A stretch of 64,000 nucleotides of DNA, from NCBI GenBank assembly GCA_947475525.1, contig CANJMI010000004.1:124001-188000 (forward strand), in the 5' to 3' direction. The notes under the pieces were generated by a model, which worked only from the letters and a program-made list of their open reading frames with translations, was not told the origin of the DNA and did not search any database. How positions within the stretch are numbered: the stretch's first letter is position 1; each line of letters opens with the position of its first letter. Made by a program: the position numbers and the translations under genes. Origin of the DNA: Polyangiaceae bacterium. GTDB taxonomy: Bacteria > Myxococcota_A > Polyangia > Polyangiales > Polyangiaceae. Below, piece after piece: positions 7,520 through 18,175 of this stretch.

Positions 7520-8902
7520 ATGCGAACCTCCCACCTTTTCGCTCACGCCGCGCTCGCGTCTCTTACCTTCGGCTGCGGAGTAGGAGTCGAAACGGAGTCC
7601 GTCTCGGAGGTCGCCATGGAGGCCACGGTGTGCGGTGTCGGGCCGACCGTTCAGGGCCTCGACGTCTCGTACTACCAAGGAAAACCAGACTGGGTGGCCG
7701 TCAAAGGCTCGGGCATAAGGTTCGCGATCACCCGAGTGAACGACGGCTCGTTCATGGATCCTGAGTTCGATCGCAACTACAAAGAGATCCGCGCCAACGG
7801 CATGGTCCGCGGCGCCTATCAGTTCTTCCGCAGCACGAAGGACCCCATCGCGTTCGCGGACCTCGTGCTCGAGAAGATGGGAAAGCTCGGCCCGGGCGAT
7901 CTCTCCCCCGTGGTCGACGTCGAATCGACGAATGACGCAACACCCGAGGAGATGGCGGCGAAAGTCACAATCTGGGTCAAGCACGTCGAAGAGGTCACCG
8001 GCCGGAAGCCGATCATCTACACCGGCAAATATTTCTGGAACGACTTCGTCAAGACGACCGCCCTCGCAAGCTACCCAATGTGGCACGCGCAATATTCAAG
8101 CGTGAAGTGCCCGGACATCGCCGCCGCGTGGAGCGACTGGGCGATCTGGCAATACACCTCGAGCGGAATGACCCCCGGCATCAGCGGCGGCGTCGACACG
8201 AACCGACTGAACGGCGACGAGCTCCGGCTTCAAGACATGGCCGCCAACGGCTACCGCGCGAGCATCGTCTCACTCGACTACCCGACTACGCTCGAAGCGG
8301 GCGCGACGGGCGTAGTCGAGCTCGTGCTGAAGAACGAAGGCGCGCGCAGCTGGAGCGACAATACGCAGCTCGGCACCACGGAAAAACGCGATCGCGACAG
8401 CGCGTTGGCGAGCCCGAATTGGCTCTCTAAAAACCGCGTGCTCGCGCTCGATGGCGAGGTAAAATCGGGAGGCACGGTGACGCTGAAGTTCAGCATCGTC
8501 GCGCCGACCGAAACGGGCCTCCTCGTCGAGCACTTCAACCTCGTGGAAGAAGGTGTCGCTTGGTTCAGCGACTTGGTCCCGGGAGGCGGGCCGATGGACG
8601 CGGAGCTCGAGCTTGCGATCGAAGTTTTACCGGCAGCGGCTACGACCGGAGCCGGCGGAGCCGGAGGAGGCGGAGGAGCCGGCGGCGGCACGAATGAAAC
8701 CTCATCGACCGGTGGCGCGGTGGCGCGCGGTATCCCTGACCGCAGCGTCGCGGCAAGCGCATCGTGTGCGGTAACCCGTGCGCCTCGCGACGCGGAGAGT
8801 GGCAAGCTTGCAGCCTTCGCGGCCAGCCTCGTCCTGCTCGCCGTAGCGGGTCGTCGCACGACGAGCCACCACGGCCGGGTCGTCGCTTCTCGGCAGGACT
8901 GA
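7520..8902 (+). CDS. GH25-family lysozyme-like lipoprotein with C-terminal Ig-like domain and membrane tail
   Basis: ATG 7520 follows an AAAGGAAG ribosome-binding site. A signal peptide with lipobox TFGC is followed by a GH25 muramidase domain (about 44-245): GLDVSYYQG, and PVVDVE with the acidic pair Asp133/Glu135. Next is a beta-rich domain (about 250-360) resembling bacterial Ig-like/NBR1-type domains, then a Gly/Ala linker. The C-terminus has a hydrophobic helix followed by Arg residues, like MYXO-CTERM sorting tails but without an obvious GC motif. It would cut peptidoglycan from outside or in the periplasm. Having both a lipobox and a C-terminal helix is unusual. Confidence 0.82.
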   Translation: MRTSHLFAHAALASLTFGCGVGVETESVSEVAMEATVCGVGPTVQGLDVSYYQGKPDWVAVKGSGIRFAITRVNDGSFMDPEFDRNYKEIRANGMVRGAYQFFRSTKDPIAFADLVLEKMGKLGPGDLSPVVDVESTNDATPEEMAAKVTIWVKHVEEVTGRKPIIYTGKYFWNDFVKTTALASYPMWHAQYSSVKCPDIAAAWSDWAIWQYTSSGMTPGISGGVDTNRLNGDELRLQDMAANGYRASIVSLDYPTTLEAGATGVVELVLKNEGARSWSDNTQLGTTEKRDRDSALASPNWLSKNRVLALDGEVKSGGTVTLKFSIVAPTETGLLVEHFNLVEEGVAWFSDLVPGGGPMDAELELAIEVLPAAATTGAGGAGGGGGAGGGTNETSSTGGAVARGIPDRSVAASASCAVTRAPRDAESGKLAAFAASLVLLAVAGRRTTSHHGRVVASRQD

Positions 8903-8924
8903 CGGAGACGTCCTCTCGGCCCGA

Positions 8925-9884
8925 CTACTTCGCCTTCAGCGAATCACAATCGAGATCGCCTCCGACGACGCGGATCTGCCCGCCAAACTTCGCCCCCTTC
9001 GCGAAGCCCTTCCAACGGTTCACGTCGGTGACCTCGCAATCATGGGGCTTGCCCTGCGCGTCATCGAACCCCACGGTGTAGCTCTCGGTCTTCGCGGCCG
9101 TGCGCTCGCAGCCGCGGCAGTTGCCGAGCCGCAAGTTCAGCGCGGGCCACGTAGGTGCCGACTCGAGTCCGCCGGTCTCCTTGGCCGTTCGTGCGGCCTT
9201 CCACTTGTCGATGCGGTACGTGCAAAGCTCCGCGGGTTCGGTGCACGCTTTCGTTTCCTTGAAGGTCCCGTCACCTTTGTCGACGCGCGTCATCGTGCAC
9301 TTCGGCTCGGGGGTCGTTCGCGAGAGGATGCGGCCTTCCGCGGGCACGCTGCGGCACGCGCCCTGTTCCTCGACCTCGTCGAAACGCTCGATGGTGATCT
9401 CGCGCATCCAGGAATGGCGCACGACGCTAAGAACGGCATCCTTCTTCAACGCCGTGCGCGCCACCACGAGGACGACGAGCGCCATGACGATGAGCCCTAC
9501 GATGAGCCCGATCTTCCGCTTGCTCGCCGACGCACCCCCTCGCGCTTCGGTACTCTCCGCGGGCTGCCACTGCCCGCCCGCGCCTTGCTGCTGCCCGCCG
9601 TGCATCGCCACCTGTTTGCCGGCGTCGATAGGAGAGCCGCAGTTGCTGCAGTTGTTGCACGCGCGGCTCATCGCGTGGCGGCATGCCGGGCAGGTTGCGT
9701 CCGCGCCGACGAACGGATGGTCCTCGACCGCCACTTTGTCACTCTCGGCGGGGAAGTAGCGCTTCGCCGGATTCTGTGGGCCGCCACACGTCGGACAATA
9801 GCGCTGCGAGAGACCGAGCAATTTCTTTGCTCCGCAGTACTCGCAGTCCCACTGCATCTCGTAAGTTTTTTCGCTGGCGGTCAC
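8925..9884 (-). CDS. zinc-ribbon protein with single transmembrane helix
   Basis: The N-terminal ~90 residues hold two or three zinc-ribbon modules built from CxxC pairs (CEYCG, CPTCG, CPACR, CSNCG). A Gln/Gly-rich linker, a transmembrane helix (about 125-147) and a ~170-residue exported domain follow. That domain has paired cysteines (CRGCE, CTYR, CDSL) that probably form disulfides. No named family was recognised for the exported part. The topology, with metal-binding ribbons inside and a Cys domain outside, suggests a regulator or assembly factor, but this is inference. It is convergent with the GH25 gene, and the acyl-CoA ligase gene lies 18 bases upstream on the same strand. Confidence 0.75.
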   Translation of the reverse strand: MTASEKTYEMQWDCEYCGAKKLLGLSQRYCPTCGGPQNPAKRYFPAESDKVAVEDHPFVGADATCPACRHAMSRACNNCSNCGSPIDAGKQVAMHGGQQQGAGGQWQPAESTEARGGASASKRKIGLIVGLIVMALVVLVVARTALKKDAVLSVVRHSWMREITIERFDEVEEQGACRSVPAEGRILSRTTPEPKCTMTRVDKGDGTFKETKACTEPAELCTYRIDKWKAARTAKETGGLESAPTWPALNLRLGNCRGCERTAAKTESYTVGFDDAQGKPHDCEVTDVNRWKGFAKGAKFGGQIRVVGGDLDCDSLKAK

Positions 9885-9902
9885 GGTCCTCTTCCTATCA
9901 CC

Positions 9903-11423
9903 TCAGGTCCCGCGAAGTTCACGCTTCAAGATTTTTCCGGTCGGCCCCTTCGGCAGCGCCTCCACGAATCTCACCTCCCGCGGGTACTTGTACGCCGCGA
10001 GGCGCTCGCTGCAAAACGCGACAAGCTCTTCGGCGGTGGCCACCCCACCGACCTTGAGGGCGACCACCGCCACCACCTCTTCGCCAAGCTCCGGGTTCGG
10101 GACCCCGATCACCGCTGCTTCGCCGATGGCAGGGTGACGGTAGAGAACTTCTTCGATCTCACGCGGGTACACGTTGTAGCCGCCCCGCAGGATCATGTCC
10201 TTTTTGCGGTCGACGATGACGTAGTAGCCGTCATCATCGCGGGTCGCGACATCCCCCGTGCGAAACCAGCCATCGCGAAGCGCCTCGGCCGTCGCCTCGG
10301 GGCGCTTGTAATACCCCTTCATCACGTTATGGCCTTTGATGTGGATCTCACCGGCCACGTTGGACTCTGCGATCACGCGGCCGTCATCGGCAACGAGTCG
10401 AAATTCGACGCCCCATATGGGTCGACCGATCGACCCTGGCTTCTTTTCGCGCTCGCGTGGATTCAAGCTGGCGAGCGGTGAGGTCTCGCTAAGACCGTAG
10501 CCTTCGAGGATGTTCGCACCGTAGAGCTCATCGAAGCGACGCATCACCTCGACTGGCATCGGCGCGCCACCGGACGCGCAAATTCGCAACGAGGAGAGGT
10601 CGTACGCCGACGCGTCCGGATGGTGGAGCAGCCCAAAATACATCGTAGGCACGCCAGCGAAAAACGTGACGCGATGCCGCTGGATCATCTCGAACGCGGA
10701 CGTCGCATCGAACCTCGGCAGCATCACGAGCGTGCCACCTTGCATGAACGTCGCGTTCTGAATCACGGTCTGTCCGAAGCTATGAAAAAGCGGAAGCACG
10801 GCGAGCGAGACGGAGCTCGCATCGACACCGTGAGCGCGCGCTGCCATGTCCGCGTTGTAGAAGAGATTGAAGTGAGTGAGCTCGGCACCCTTCGGACGCC
10901 CCGTGGTTCCCGAGGTGTAGAGCAGAACGGCGGTGTCACTGGGCTCGGTGTCGGGAAGCTCCTCGATCGGAGTGCCTGCATAGGCGAGCGTCTCGAAGGA
11001 ATGCGCGCCCGCAAGCGAGCTCGGGTTTCCGCCGACGCCGATCGTCGTGCGACACGTGGCGACCCGACTCGGGCCGTCTGCGACCTGCTCGCCAAACGCG
11101 TGCCATAAAATGAGCGCGACCGAGTCCGAGTCCTCGAGGTGGTAGGCGACTTCATCGGCCTTCAACATCACGTTGAGCGGAACGGCTACGAGCCCCGCGA
11201 TGTGGCACGCGTAATAGGCGATCGTGAACTCCGGCACGTTCGGCAACATCAGCGCCACGTGTTCGCCGCGAGCGATGCCGAGCGACCGTAAGCTGCCGGC
11301 AAACCGCCGCGCCGCGGCCTCGAGCTCACCGTAGGACATCGCGCGATCGCCGGCGACGAGCGCGGTCTTGTCAGGGTAGCGCCGGGCAGCTTCCCGAAGG
11401 ATGGTCGCGAGGTTGAGGCTCAT
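9903..11423 (-). CDS. long-chain acyl-CoA ligase (AMP-binding, ANL superfamily)
   Basis: A 506-residue protein with the full set of adenylate-forming motifs: P-loop YTSGTTGRPKG (169-179), YGLSETSP, the hinge GWFRTGD, VDRKKDMI, and the C-terminal catalytic Lys in PTGKILKREL. It would activate a fatty acid with ATP and transfer it to CoA. The N-terminus MSLNLATILREAARRYPDKTAL is typical for the family. The gene may be co-transcribed with the downstream zinc-ribbon gene. It is divergent from the phospholipase-like gene with a 92-base gap. Chain-length preference cannot be inferred. Confidence 0.93.
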   Translation of the reverse strand: MSLNLATILREAARRYPDKTALVAGDRAMSYGELEAAARRFAGSLRSLGIARGEHVALMLPNVPEFTIAYYACHIAGLVAVPLNVMLKADEVAYHLEDSDSVALILWHAFGEQVADGPSRVATCRTTIGVGGNPSSLAGAHSFETLAYAGTPIEELPDTEPSDTAVLLYTSGTTGRPKGAELTHFNLFYNADMAARAHGVDASSVSLAVLPLFHSFGQTVIQNATFMQGGTLVMLPRFDATSAFEMIQRHRVTFFAGVPTMYFGLLHHPDASAYDLSSLRICASGGAPMPVEVMRRFDELYGANILEGYGLSETSPLASLNPREREKKPGSIGRPIWGVEFRLVADDGRVIAESNVAGEIHIKGHNVMKGYYKRPEATAEALRDGWFRTGDVATRDDDGYYVIVDRKKDMILRGGYNVYPREIEEVLYRHPAIGEAAVIGVPNPELGEEVVAVVALKVGGVATAEELVAFCSERLAAYKYPREVRFVEALPKGPTGKILKRELRGT

Positions 11424-11515
11424 ATCGAAAACCCTGTCATTTTACTTCCAAACCGCGCGTCGCATGATGCCTGAGCCCTTGCAGAACGCCATGTAGTTGC
11501 GTATCCTACAGCGCC

Positions 11516-13024
11516 ATGACTTCTTGGAATTCGCGCTTCTTCGTGCTGCCCAGTTGCATCGTCCTCGGCGCACTCGCCTGCAGCGCACCCAACAACTTCA
11601 CGGGGCCTACGGAGTCGCTCGCGACGACCGGTGGCGGGAGCGGAGGCGGCACAGGCGGCAGCGCGACGACCGCGACGAGCGCCACGAGCGCCACGACCAC
11701 AGGCTCCGGCGGAGGCAGCACGAGCGGCGGCGGAAGCACGCCAACCTACGCGATCGACGAAACGGTCGAGAGCTGGCACTCACCCGCAGCGAAGGCATCG
11801 GTCTACTTTGCGCCGCAAGATGACATCGAAGCCCACGTCCTGTCCGAGCTTGGCCGGGCCACAAAGTCGCTTCGCCTCGCGTTCTTCAACATTCGTCTCG
11901 AGGCTGTCAAGAAGCTCCTCGCAGCCAAAGTGAAGGCGGGCGTCGACGTTCAAGTGTTGCTCGACAAGAAGCAACAGGACCTCGCGTACAACACGATGTT
12001 CGTCGACTTGAAGGCCGCGGGGGTCCCCGTCAAAGTGGTTGAAAACAAGGGGGCTGTCGAGGCCACCCTCCACGACAAGTTCACCATCATCGATGGCGCT
12101 CGGGTGTTGACGGGCTCGGCGAATTACTCGTTCACCGCGCTCAATGTGAGCGACGAGACGCTTTACGTCACGCAGAGCCCGGACCTCGCGGCGCGTTATC
12201 AAACGGAATTCGATGAGCTCGCGGCGGGTGGCAACGCGAAGAGCGCGCCCTACGCGCAGGAGACGGTACGCGTGTGGATGGGCCCGGAGGACGGCCTCTC
12301 GGCGCGGATCGTCACCGCACTCGACGGCGCAAAGACGACAGCCGTCGTCGCCATGTTCGCACTCGAATCGGACAGCATCGTGAACGCGCTGATTGCGGCG
12401 AAGCAACGCGGCGTGAAGGTGGCGGTCGTGCTCGATGCGGATCAGGCGAAGGGCGCCACCGCGTTGGCAGATGAAACCCTTATCGCGGGGAACGTCCCGG
12501 TGATCACCGCACTCAATACCGGCGGAAACCAAGCCGAGATGCACTCGAAGTACCTCGTCGTCGACCATACGCTCGCCCTGGTCGGGTCGAACAATTGGAC
12601 CAACCTCGGCTCGTTCTACAACGATGAGAACCTGTTGTGGCTGAACGATGCGGGCCTCGCCGCTCGACTCGAAGGAAACTTCGCCTCGCTGCTCAAGACC
12701 TACAAGGCGCCTGCGCCGGCGACGCTTGGCCTCACCGAAGGGCAAGTCGAGCTGACCCTCGAGGTCTCCAACGTGACGCTGGACGCAGGACTCGACCTCC
12801 AGGTCTTCGGCGATCCGAACGGGCCATTCTCGAAGCCCATGACGCTGACGGGCAACGGAGTGAAGGTCTCAGTGCCCGCAGGAACGCGCATCGACTACGC
12901 CTTTCAGATCGTGCAAGGAGCAACCAAGCTCGCCGTCGAGCTCGGCGGAAAGAAGCTCGCCCACTCGTTCACCGTGCCCTACGCGCCCGGGCCGTTCGTC
13001 GTGTCCGACGCGTTCACCAAGTAA
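11516..13024 (+). CDS. phospholipase D-like lipoprotein with CBM20-like C-terminal domain
   Basis: Lipobox GALAC and a Gly/Ser/Thr linker (to about residue 75) lead to a duplicated PLD-like domain. Both HKD motifs are complete: HDKFTIID with His186/Lys188/Asp193 and a following GSANYS, and HSKYLVVD with His343/Lys345/Asp350 and a following GSNNWT. This makes it a catalytically plausible phosphodiesterase or nuclease of the PLDc_2 type. The final ~85 residues (VELTLEVSNVTLD onward, with VPAGTRIDYAF) resemble a starch-binding CBM20 beta domain, a weaker call. The product would sit on the outer face of a membrane. A small lipoprotein gene follows after 5 bases. Confidence 0.83.
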   Translation: MTSWNSRFFVLPSCIVLGALACSAPNNFTGPTESLATTGGGSGGGTGGSATTATSATSATTTGSGGGSTSGGGSTPTYAIDETVESWHSPAAKASVYFAPQDDIEAHVLSELGRATKSLRLAFFNIRLEAVKKLLAAKVKAGVDVQVLLDKKQQDLAYNTMFVDLKAAGVPVKVVENKGAVEATLHDKFTIIDGARVLTGSANYSFTALNVSDETLYVTQSPDLAARYQTEFDELAAGGNAKSAPYAQETVRVWMGPEDGLSARIVTALDGAKTTAVVAMFALESDSIVNALIAAKQRGVKVAVVLDADQAKGATALADETLIAGNVPVITALNTGGNQAEMHSKYLVVDHTLALVGSNNWTNLGSFYNDENLLWLNDAGLAARLEGNFASLLKTYKAPAPATLGLTEGQVELTLEVSNVTLDAGLDLQVFGDPNGPFSKPMTLTGNGVKVSVPAGTRIDYAFQIVQGATKLAVELGGKKLAHSFTVPYAPGPFVVSDAFTK

Positions 13025-13029
13025 AAGCA

Positions 13030-13395
13030 ATGACCTCTCGCGCGCTCGGTGTTGCGGCCGTCTTTCTCGGTTGCGGGGCAAGTACCCCTCCGCCAACTCT
13101 TACCCCGACGATCAATTGGTTCACGATGGACACTGGGGAATCGTGCGTGCACGCCGAGGTCGCGTGCGGAGCCGGGAACTGCGCCGCCCGAATCGACAAC
13201 CGCTGCCGCGCCCCCAAGACGTGTGAGCTTACGATTCAGTGCGTGTGCCAAGCGTTCACGGGGGAGAGCGGCGAAGCGCGAAGCCACGCACGGGAGACGG
13301 TCCCCGCTGGCGCTAAGTTCAGCTTCCGCGCCCACGCGATTTGCAGTGACGGCGAGGTTTTCGCAACGCACGCCGAGTCTGTCGGCTGCCACTGA
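13030..13395 (+). CDS. small Cys-rich lipoprotein
   Basis: 121 residues. The signal peptide ends in VFLGC, then a short Pro/Thr linker and a compact domain with about nine cysteines (for example CVHAEVACGAGNC and CVCQ), suggesting several disulfides. No family recognised. It starts 5 bases after the phospholipase-like gene and is likely in the same transcript; it is convergent with the SohB-like gene. Confidence 0.7.
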   Translation: MTSRALGVAAVFLGCGASTPPPTLTPTINWFTMDTGESCVHAEVACGAGNCAARIDNRCRAPKTCELTIQCVCQAFTGESGEARSHARETVPAGAKFSFRAHAICSDGEVFATHAESVGCH

Positions 13396-13409
13396 TCGCG
13401 CGAGCGGCG

Positions 13410-14423
13410 TCACAGCATCGGCGTCTGCAAGCGACTCCACGCGCTCTCGACCGCGCGCTCGACGAGCATACCCGCGCTCGCCGTCAATCGTTGCCGGACG
13501 GACTGCCGCATGCGGTAGCTCACCGCGAGGACATCGGCCTTTTCGGCGAGCTCACAGAGCACGTCATCGCTGGTTGCGAGCCTATCGACCAGGCCGAGCT
13601 CGAGACCGCGTAGCCCATGCCAGTACTCGCCCGTTGCAACCGCCTCGACGTCGAGAGCAGGACGGTAGCGTTTGACAAACCCCTTGAAGAGCTCGTGCGT
13701 CTCATCGAGTTGCTCTTGGAATTTCTGGCGCCCTTCATCCGTATTCGCTCCGAAGAACGTCACCGTGCGCTTGAATCGCCCCGCCGTCGCCGTCTCGTAG
13801 TCGACCCCGTTGCGCTCGAGCAAGCGATGCGCGTTCGGTACCGGCGCCGCGACGCCGATCGACCCGACGATCGAAAACGGCGCCGCGATAATTTCATCGG
13901 CCACGCACGCCATCATGTACCCACCGCTCGCCGCAACCCGATCGACGCACACCGTGAGTGGTAACCGGCGCTCGCGAATGCGCGCAAGCTGCGACGCGGC
14001 GAGCCCGTAGCTGTGCGCAGCCCCACCCGGACTTTCCAGGCGCACGACAACTCGATCCGAGGGCTTCGCGACAGCCAAGAGCGCGGAGACTTCCTCCCGC
14101 AGTTGCTCGACGGCGCTGGCCATCACGTCCCCCTTGAAGTCGAGCACGTAGATCCGAAGCTCACGTGGCACGCGCTCCTTGTGCTCCTTCCGAAGGCGCT
14201 TTCGCTCGGCCTTCAACGACGGCCCAACCAGCGAGGCCTCGCGAACCAATTGTGCCGATGCCTCAAGACGCTCGTTGACCAGGCGCACTTCGAGGTGACC
14301 TTCCACGCTCGCCTCACGGCGCCCTCGCAGCGCACGCACGAAGACCACGACGCACGCCGTAAATGTCACGAATACGATCACCGAACGAGCCGCGAAACCC
14401 AGCGTATCGAGGAGCATGGTCAT
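13410..14423 (-). CDS. S49-family membrane serine peptidase (SohB/SppA-like)
   Basis: One N-terminal membrane helix (about 9-30) is followed by a charged segment and the S49 clan fold. DRVAASGGYMM carries the nucleophile Ser166, and the general-base Lys is Lys218 in GRFKRT. The order of domains (short N-domain with LRIYVLDFKGD, then the catalytic domain) and the length (337) match SohB rather than the double-length SppA. The family digests signal peptides and membrane-released fragments, with the active site outside the cytoplasm. It is convergent with the small lipoprotein gene and divergent from the START-like lipoprotein gene. Confidence 0.88.
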   Translation of the reverse strand: MTMLLDTLGFAARSVIVFVTFTACVVVFVRALRGRREASVEGHLEVRLVNERLEASAQLVREASLVGPSLKAERKRLRKEHKERVPRELRIYVLDFKGDVMASAVEQLREEVSALLAVAKPSDRVVVRLESPGGAAHSYGLAASQLARIRERRLPLTVCVDRVAASGGYMMACVADEIIAAPFSIVGSIGVAAPVPNAHRLLERNGVDYETATAGRFKRTVTFFGANTDEGRQKFQEQLDETHELFKGFVKRYRPALDVEAVATGEYWHGLRGLELGLVDRLATSDDVLCELAEKADVLAVSYRMRQSVRQRLTASAGMLVERAVESAWSRLQTPML

Positions 14424-14491
14424 GCGAGAGGGTTAGCACGGTCCGCTTGCCCCGGCCGCGGTCCTGCACCATGCTCCGCGCCGGTTCTACG

Positions 14492-15234
14492 ATGGCACGA
14501 GCCGCTCACGAGATTGCCTCACGCGGCCACGCGCTACTCGCACTCGGACTCGCCCTTGTCGGCTGCTCCGCGGGCAGCGCGAACCCCGGGCCACAGCCTC
14601 CGATGGCCGCTCGACCGAGAAGTAGCGACGAGGCCCCGAGTGAGCCCGCGCAATCCGCCACATCCTCGGGCAAAAGCGCGCCCTCCGCGACAGGCTCAGC
14701 AGCCGCCGCCCCAGCGCCCGCCAGCACCCTTGCCCTCGCGCTTCCCGAAGGCCGAGACACCACGAGCGAGCGCGTTCCCGAAGAAGCCGACCTTGTACGC
14801 GGCCGGTCGACGGTGCGGGTCGATGCGCCCCTCGCAGCGGTTAGAGCGAAGGTGCTCGACTTCAATCACTACACCGAGTTCATGCCGTTCTACCGAAGCG
14901 CGCGTGTGCTCGATCGAACCGCGGAGCGCACGAAAGTCTTCATGCAGGTGGCGGCCCTCGGGGGTCTCGTGAAGATGGACGCGCAGATGTGGTTTACCAA
15001 TACTGGCGCCATCGTCGACGGCTGGGAGGAGCACGCGAGCACCTTCGAGAGCGGGAATGTGGTCGTCTTCAAAGCCATCTGGAGACTTCGCAAAATCGAC
15101 GACAACCACACCTGGCTCTCGCTCGAGATCTTCCTTCTGCCAAAGCTTCCACTACCGACGGAGCTCTTGAACGATGAAAATATCTTGGGGGCGCAGAGAG
15201 GCGTGAACGCCATGCGCGCTCGTGTCGAAGCCCC

Positions 15235-15238
<4 letters not shown>
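14492..15238 (+). CDS. START/SRPBCC-domain lipoprotein
   Basis: A signal peptide with lipobox ALVGC is followed by an Ala/Pro/Ser-rich linker and a domain of about 150 residues. That domain begins RVDAPLAAVRAKVLDFNHY, the helix-grip (Bet v1/START, Coq10-like) entry motif, so lipid or hydrophobic-ligand binding in the envelope is inferred. ATG 14492 gives a compact signal peptide; ATG 14471 is in frame and equally possible. The stop overlaps the start of the ABC-F gene (ATGA), so the two are probably translated together, although no functional link is known. Confidence 0.7.
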
Positions 15239-17226
<1,988 letters not shown>

Positions 17227-17239
17227 AGCGCGCCCGTGC

Positions 17240-17698
17240 TCAGCGCGCGGCGGTAGCCTTGGAGTAGCGTTCCACGTTCGCGAGCGGCGCACGGCGTTGG
17301 GGAAGGTCTGCCTGCGTCGCGTTCGCCGGCGTCAGCGCGACGGGACGGCGATGGAGCTCCGCGAGCTCGGGGAAGAGAGCTGTCGACCCCGGTGTCCGTT
17401 TTTCGAGCCAGCCAAAGGAATCCGCGCTCGCGCTCCAAACACGCGCCAAGAGTTCGGCATCGAGCGCGACGATCCGCTTCGCGAGTTCGGCCTCGACCTC
17501 ACCGCAAACAACACCACTCGCCCGCCCGTGCTCCGCCGCTTCGAGCATCGGAGCCCGCTCGGCGGCAAGGCGCAAGACGAGGTCATCGGTCAACTCCGCG
17601 CGAAGTGCGACCTCGGTCAAGAACAGCGCCGCCTGCAGGCATTCCACAATGCGCGTCGAGGCGTCAGCCGAAGCGCCGACGAAAGCGATCACGTCCAC
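17240..17698 (-). CDS. hypothetical protein downstream of fliS (FliT-sized)
   Basis: 152 residues with a GTG start directly after the fliS stop (TGAGTG), so it is coupled to fliS. The first ~100 residues are Ala/Leu/Glu-rich and predicted helical, and the rest is a Pro/Ala-rich tail. Position after fliD-fliS and size match the flagellar chaperone FliT, but I see no diagnostic FliT motif, so the role is inferred from context only. It is convergent with the ABC-F gene. Confidence 0.6.
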   Translation of the reverse strand: MDVIAFVGASADASTRIVECLQAALFLTEVALRAELTDDLVLRLAAERAPMLEAAEHGRASGVVCGEVEAELAKRIVALDAELLARVWSASADSFGWLEKRTPGSTALFPELAELHRRPVALTPANATQADLPQRRAPLANVERYSKATAAR

Positions 17699-18109
17699 TC
17701 AGCGCCCCGCAATCGGCTGAAGAGTGGCTTCACCTGAGTGCACCTGACGAACGGCTTCGCGAAACGCCTCGCGCAGCGGATCGAGGATGCGGATAACTTC
17801 GCGCACCATCTCGGCGTCCTGGTGGATGTTCGCCTGAACGACGTGACTCATGCAAAAGCTGTAAACGCCCTCGAGGTTCTTGCAGAGGTCCGGGTAGACC
17901 TCGTGTTTTAGCGACGTCGTGAACTCGCTGATGATGGCGTACGCGCGATCGAGCCTCTCTCCCGCACGCGGACGATCTTTCGCCTCGATTGCAGCCACGG
18001 CCTCGTTCAAGAATCGGAAGCACCCATCGTAGAGCATCATCAACAGCTCACCGGGGGTGCTGGTTTTGACCTGAACGGACTTGTATCGCTGGACGCCTGA
18101 ATTGAGCAT
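17699..18109 (-). CDS. fliS: flagellar export chaperone FliS
   Basis: 136 residues, the usual FliS length. The N-terminus RYKSVQVKTSTPGELLMMLYDG and the following helical bundle (CRFLNEA, RAYAIISEF) are characteristic. FliS binds the C-terminal helix of flagellin in the cytoplasm and prevents early polymerisation. It lies 66 bases downstream of fliD on the same strand and is coupled to the next small gene. No flagellin gene is present in the window. Confidence 0.9.
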   Translation of the reverse strand: MLNSGVQRYKSVQVKTSTPGELLMMLYDGCFRFLNEAVAAIEAKDRPRAGERLDRAYAIISEFTTSLKHEVYPDLCKNLEGVYSFCMSHVVQANIHQDAEMVREVIRILDPLREAFREAVRQVHSGEATLQPIAGR

Positions 18110-18175
18110 GGCGGTGTTTGGTCGAGGGAGCGTCGGGTTGCGTGAAGGTGATTGGGAGCGAAGCGAAAAGGCCGG

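Noticed and set aside
9042-10481. 479-codon plus-strand frame opposite the zinc-ribbon and acyl-CoA ligase genes
   Set aside because: Spans two genes on the opposite strand, with no motif or ribosome-binding site.
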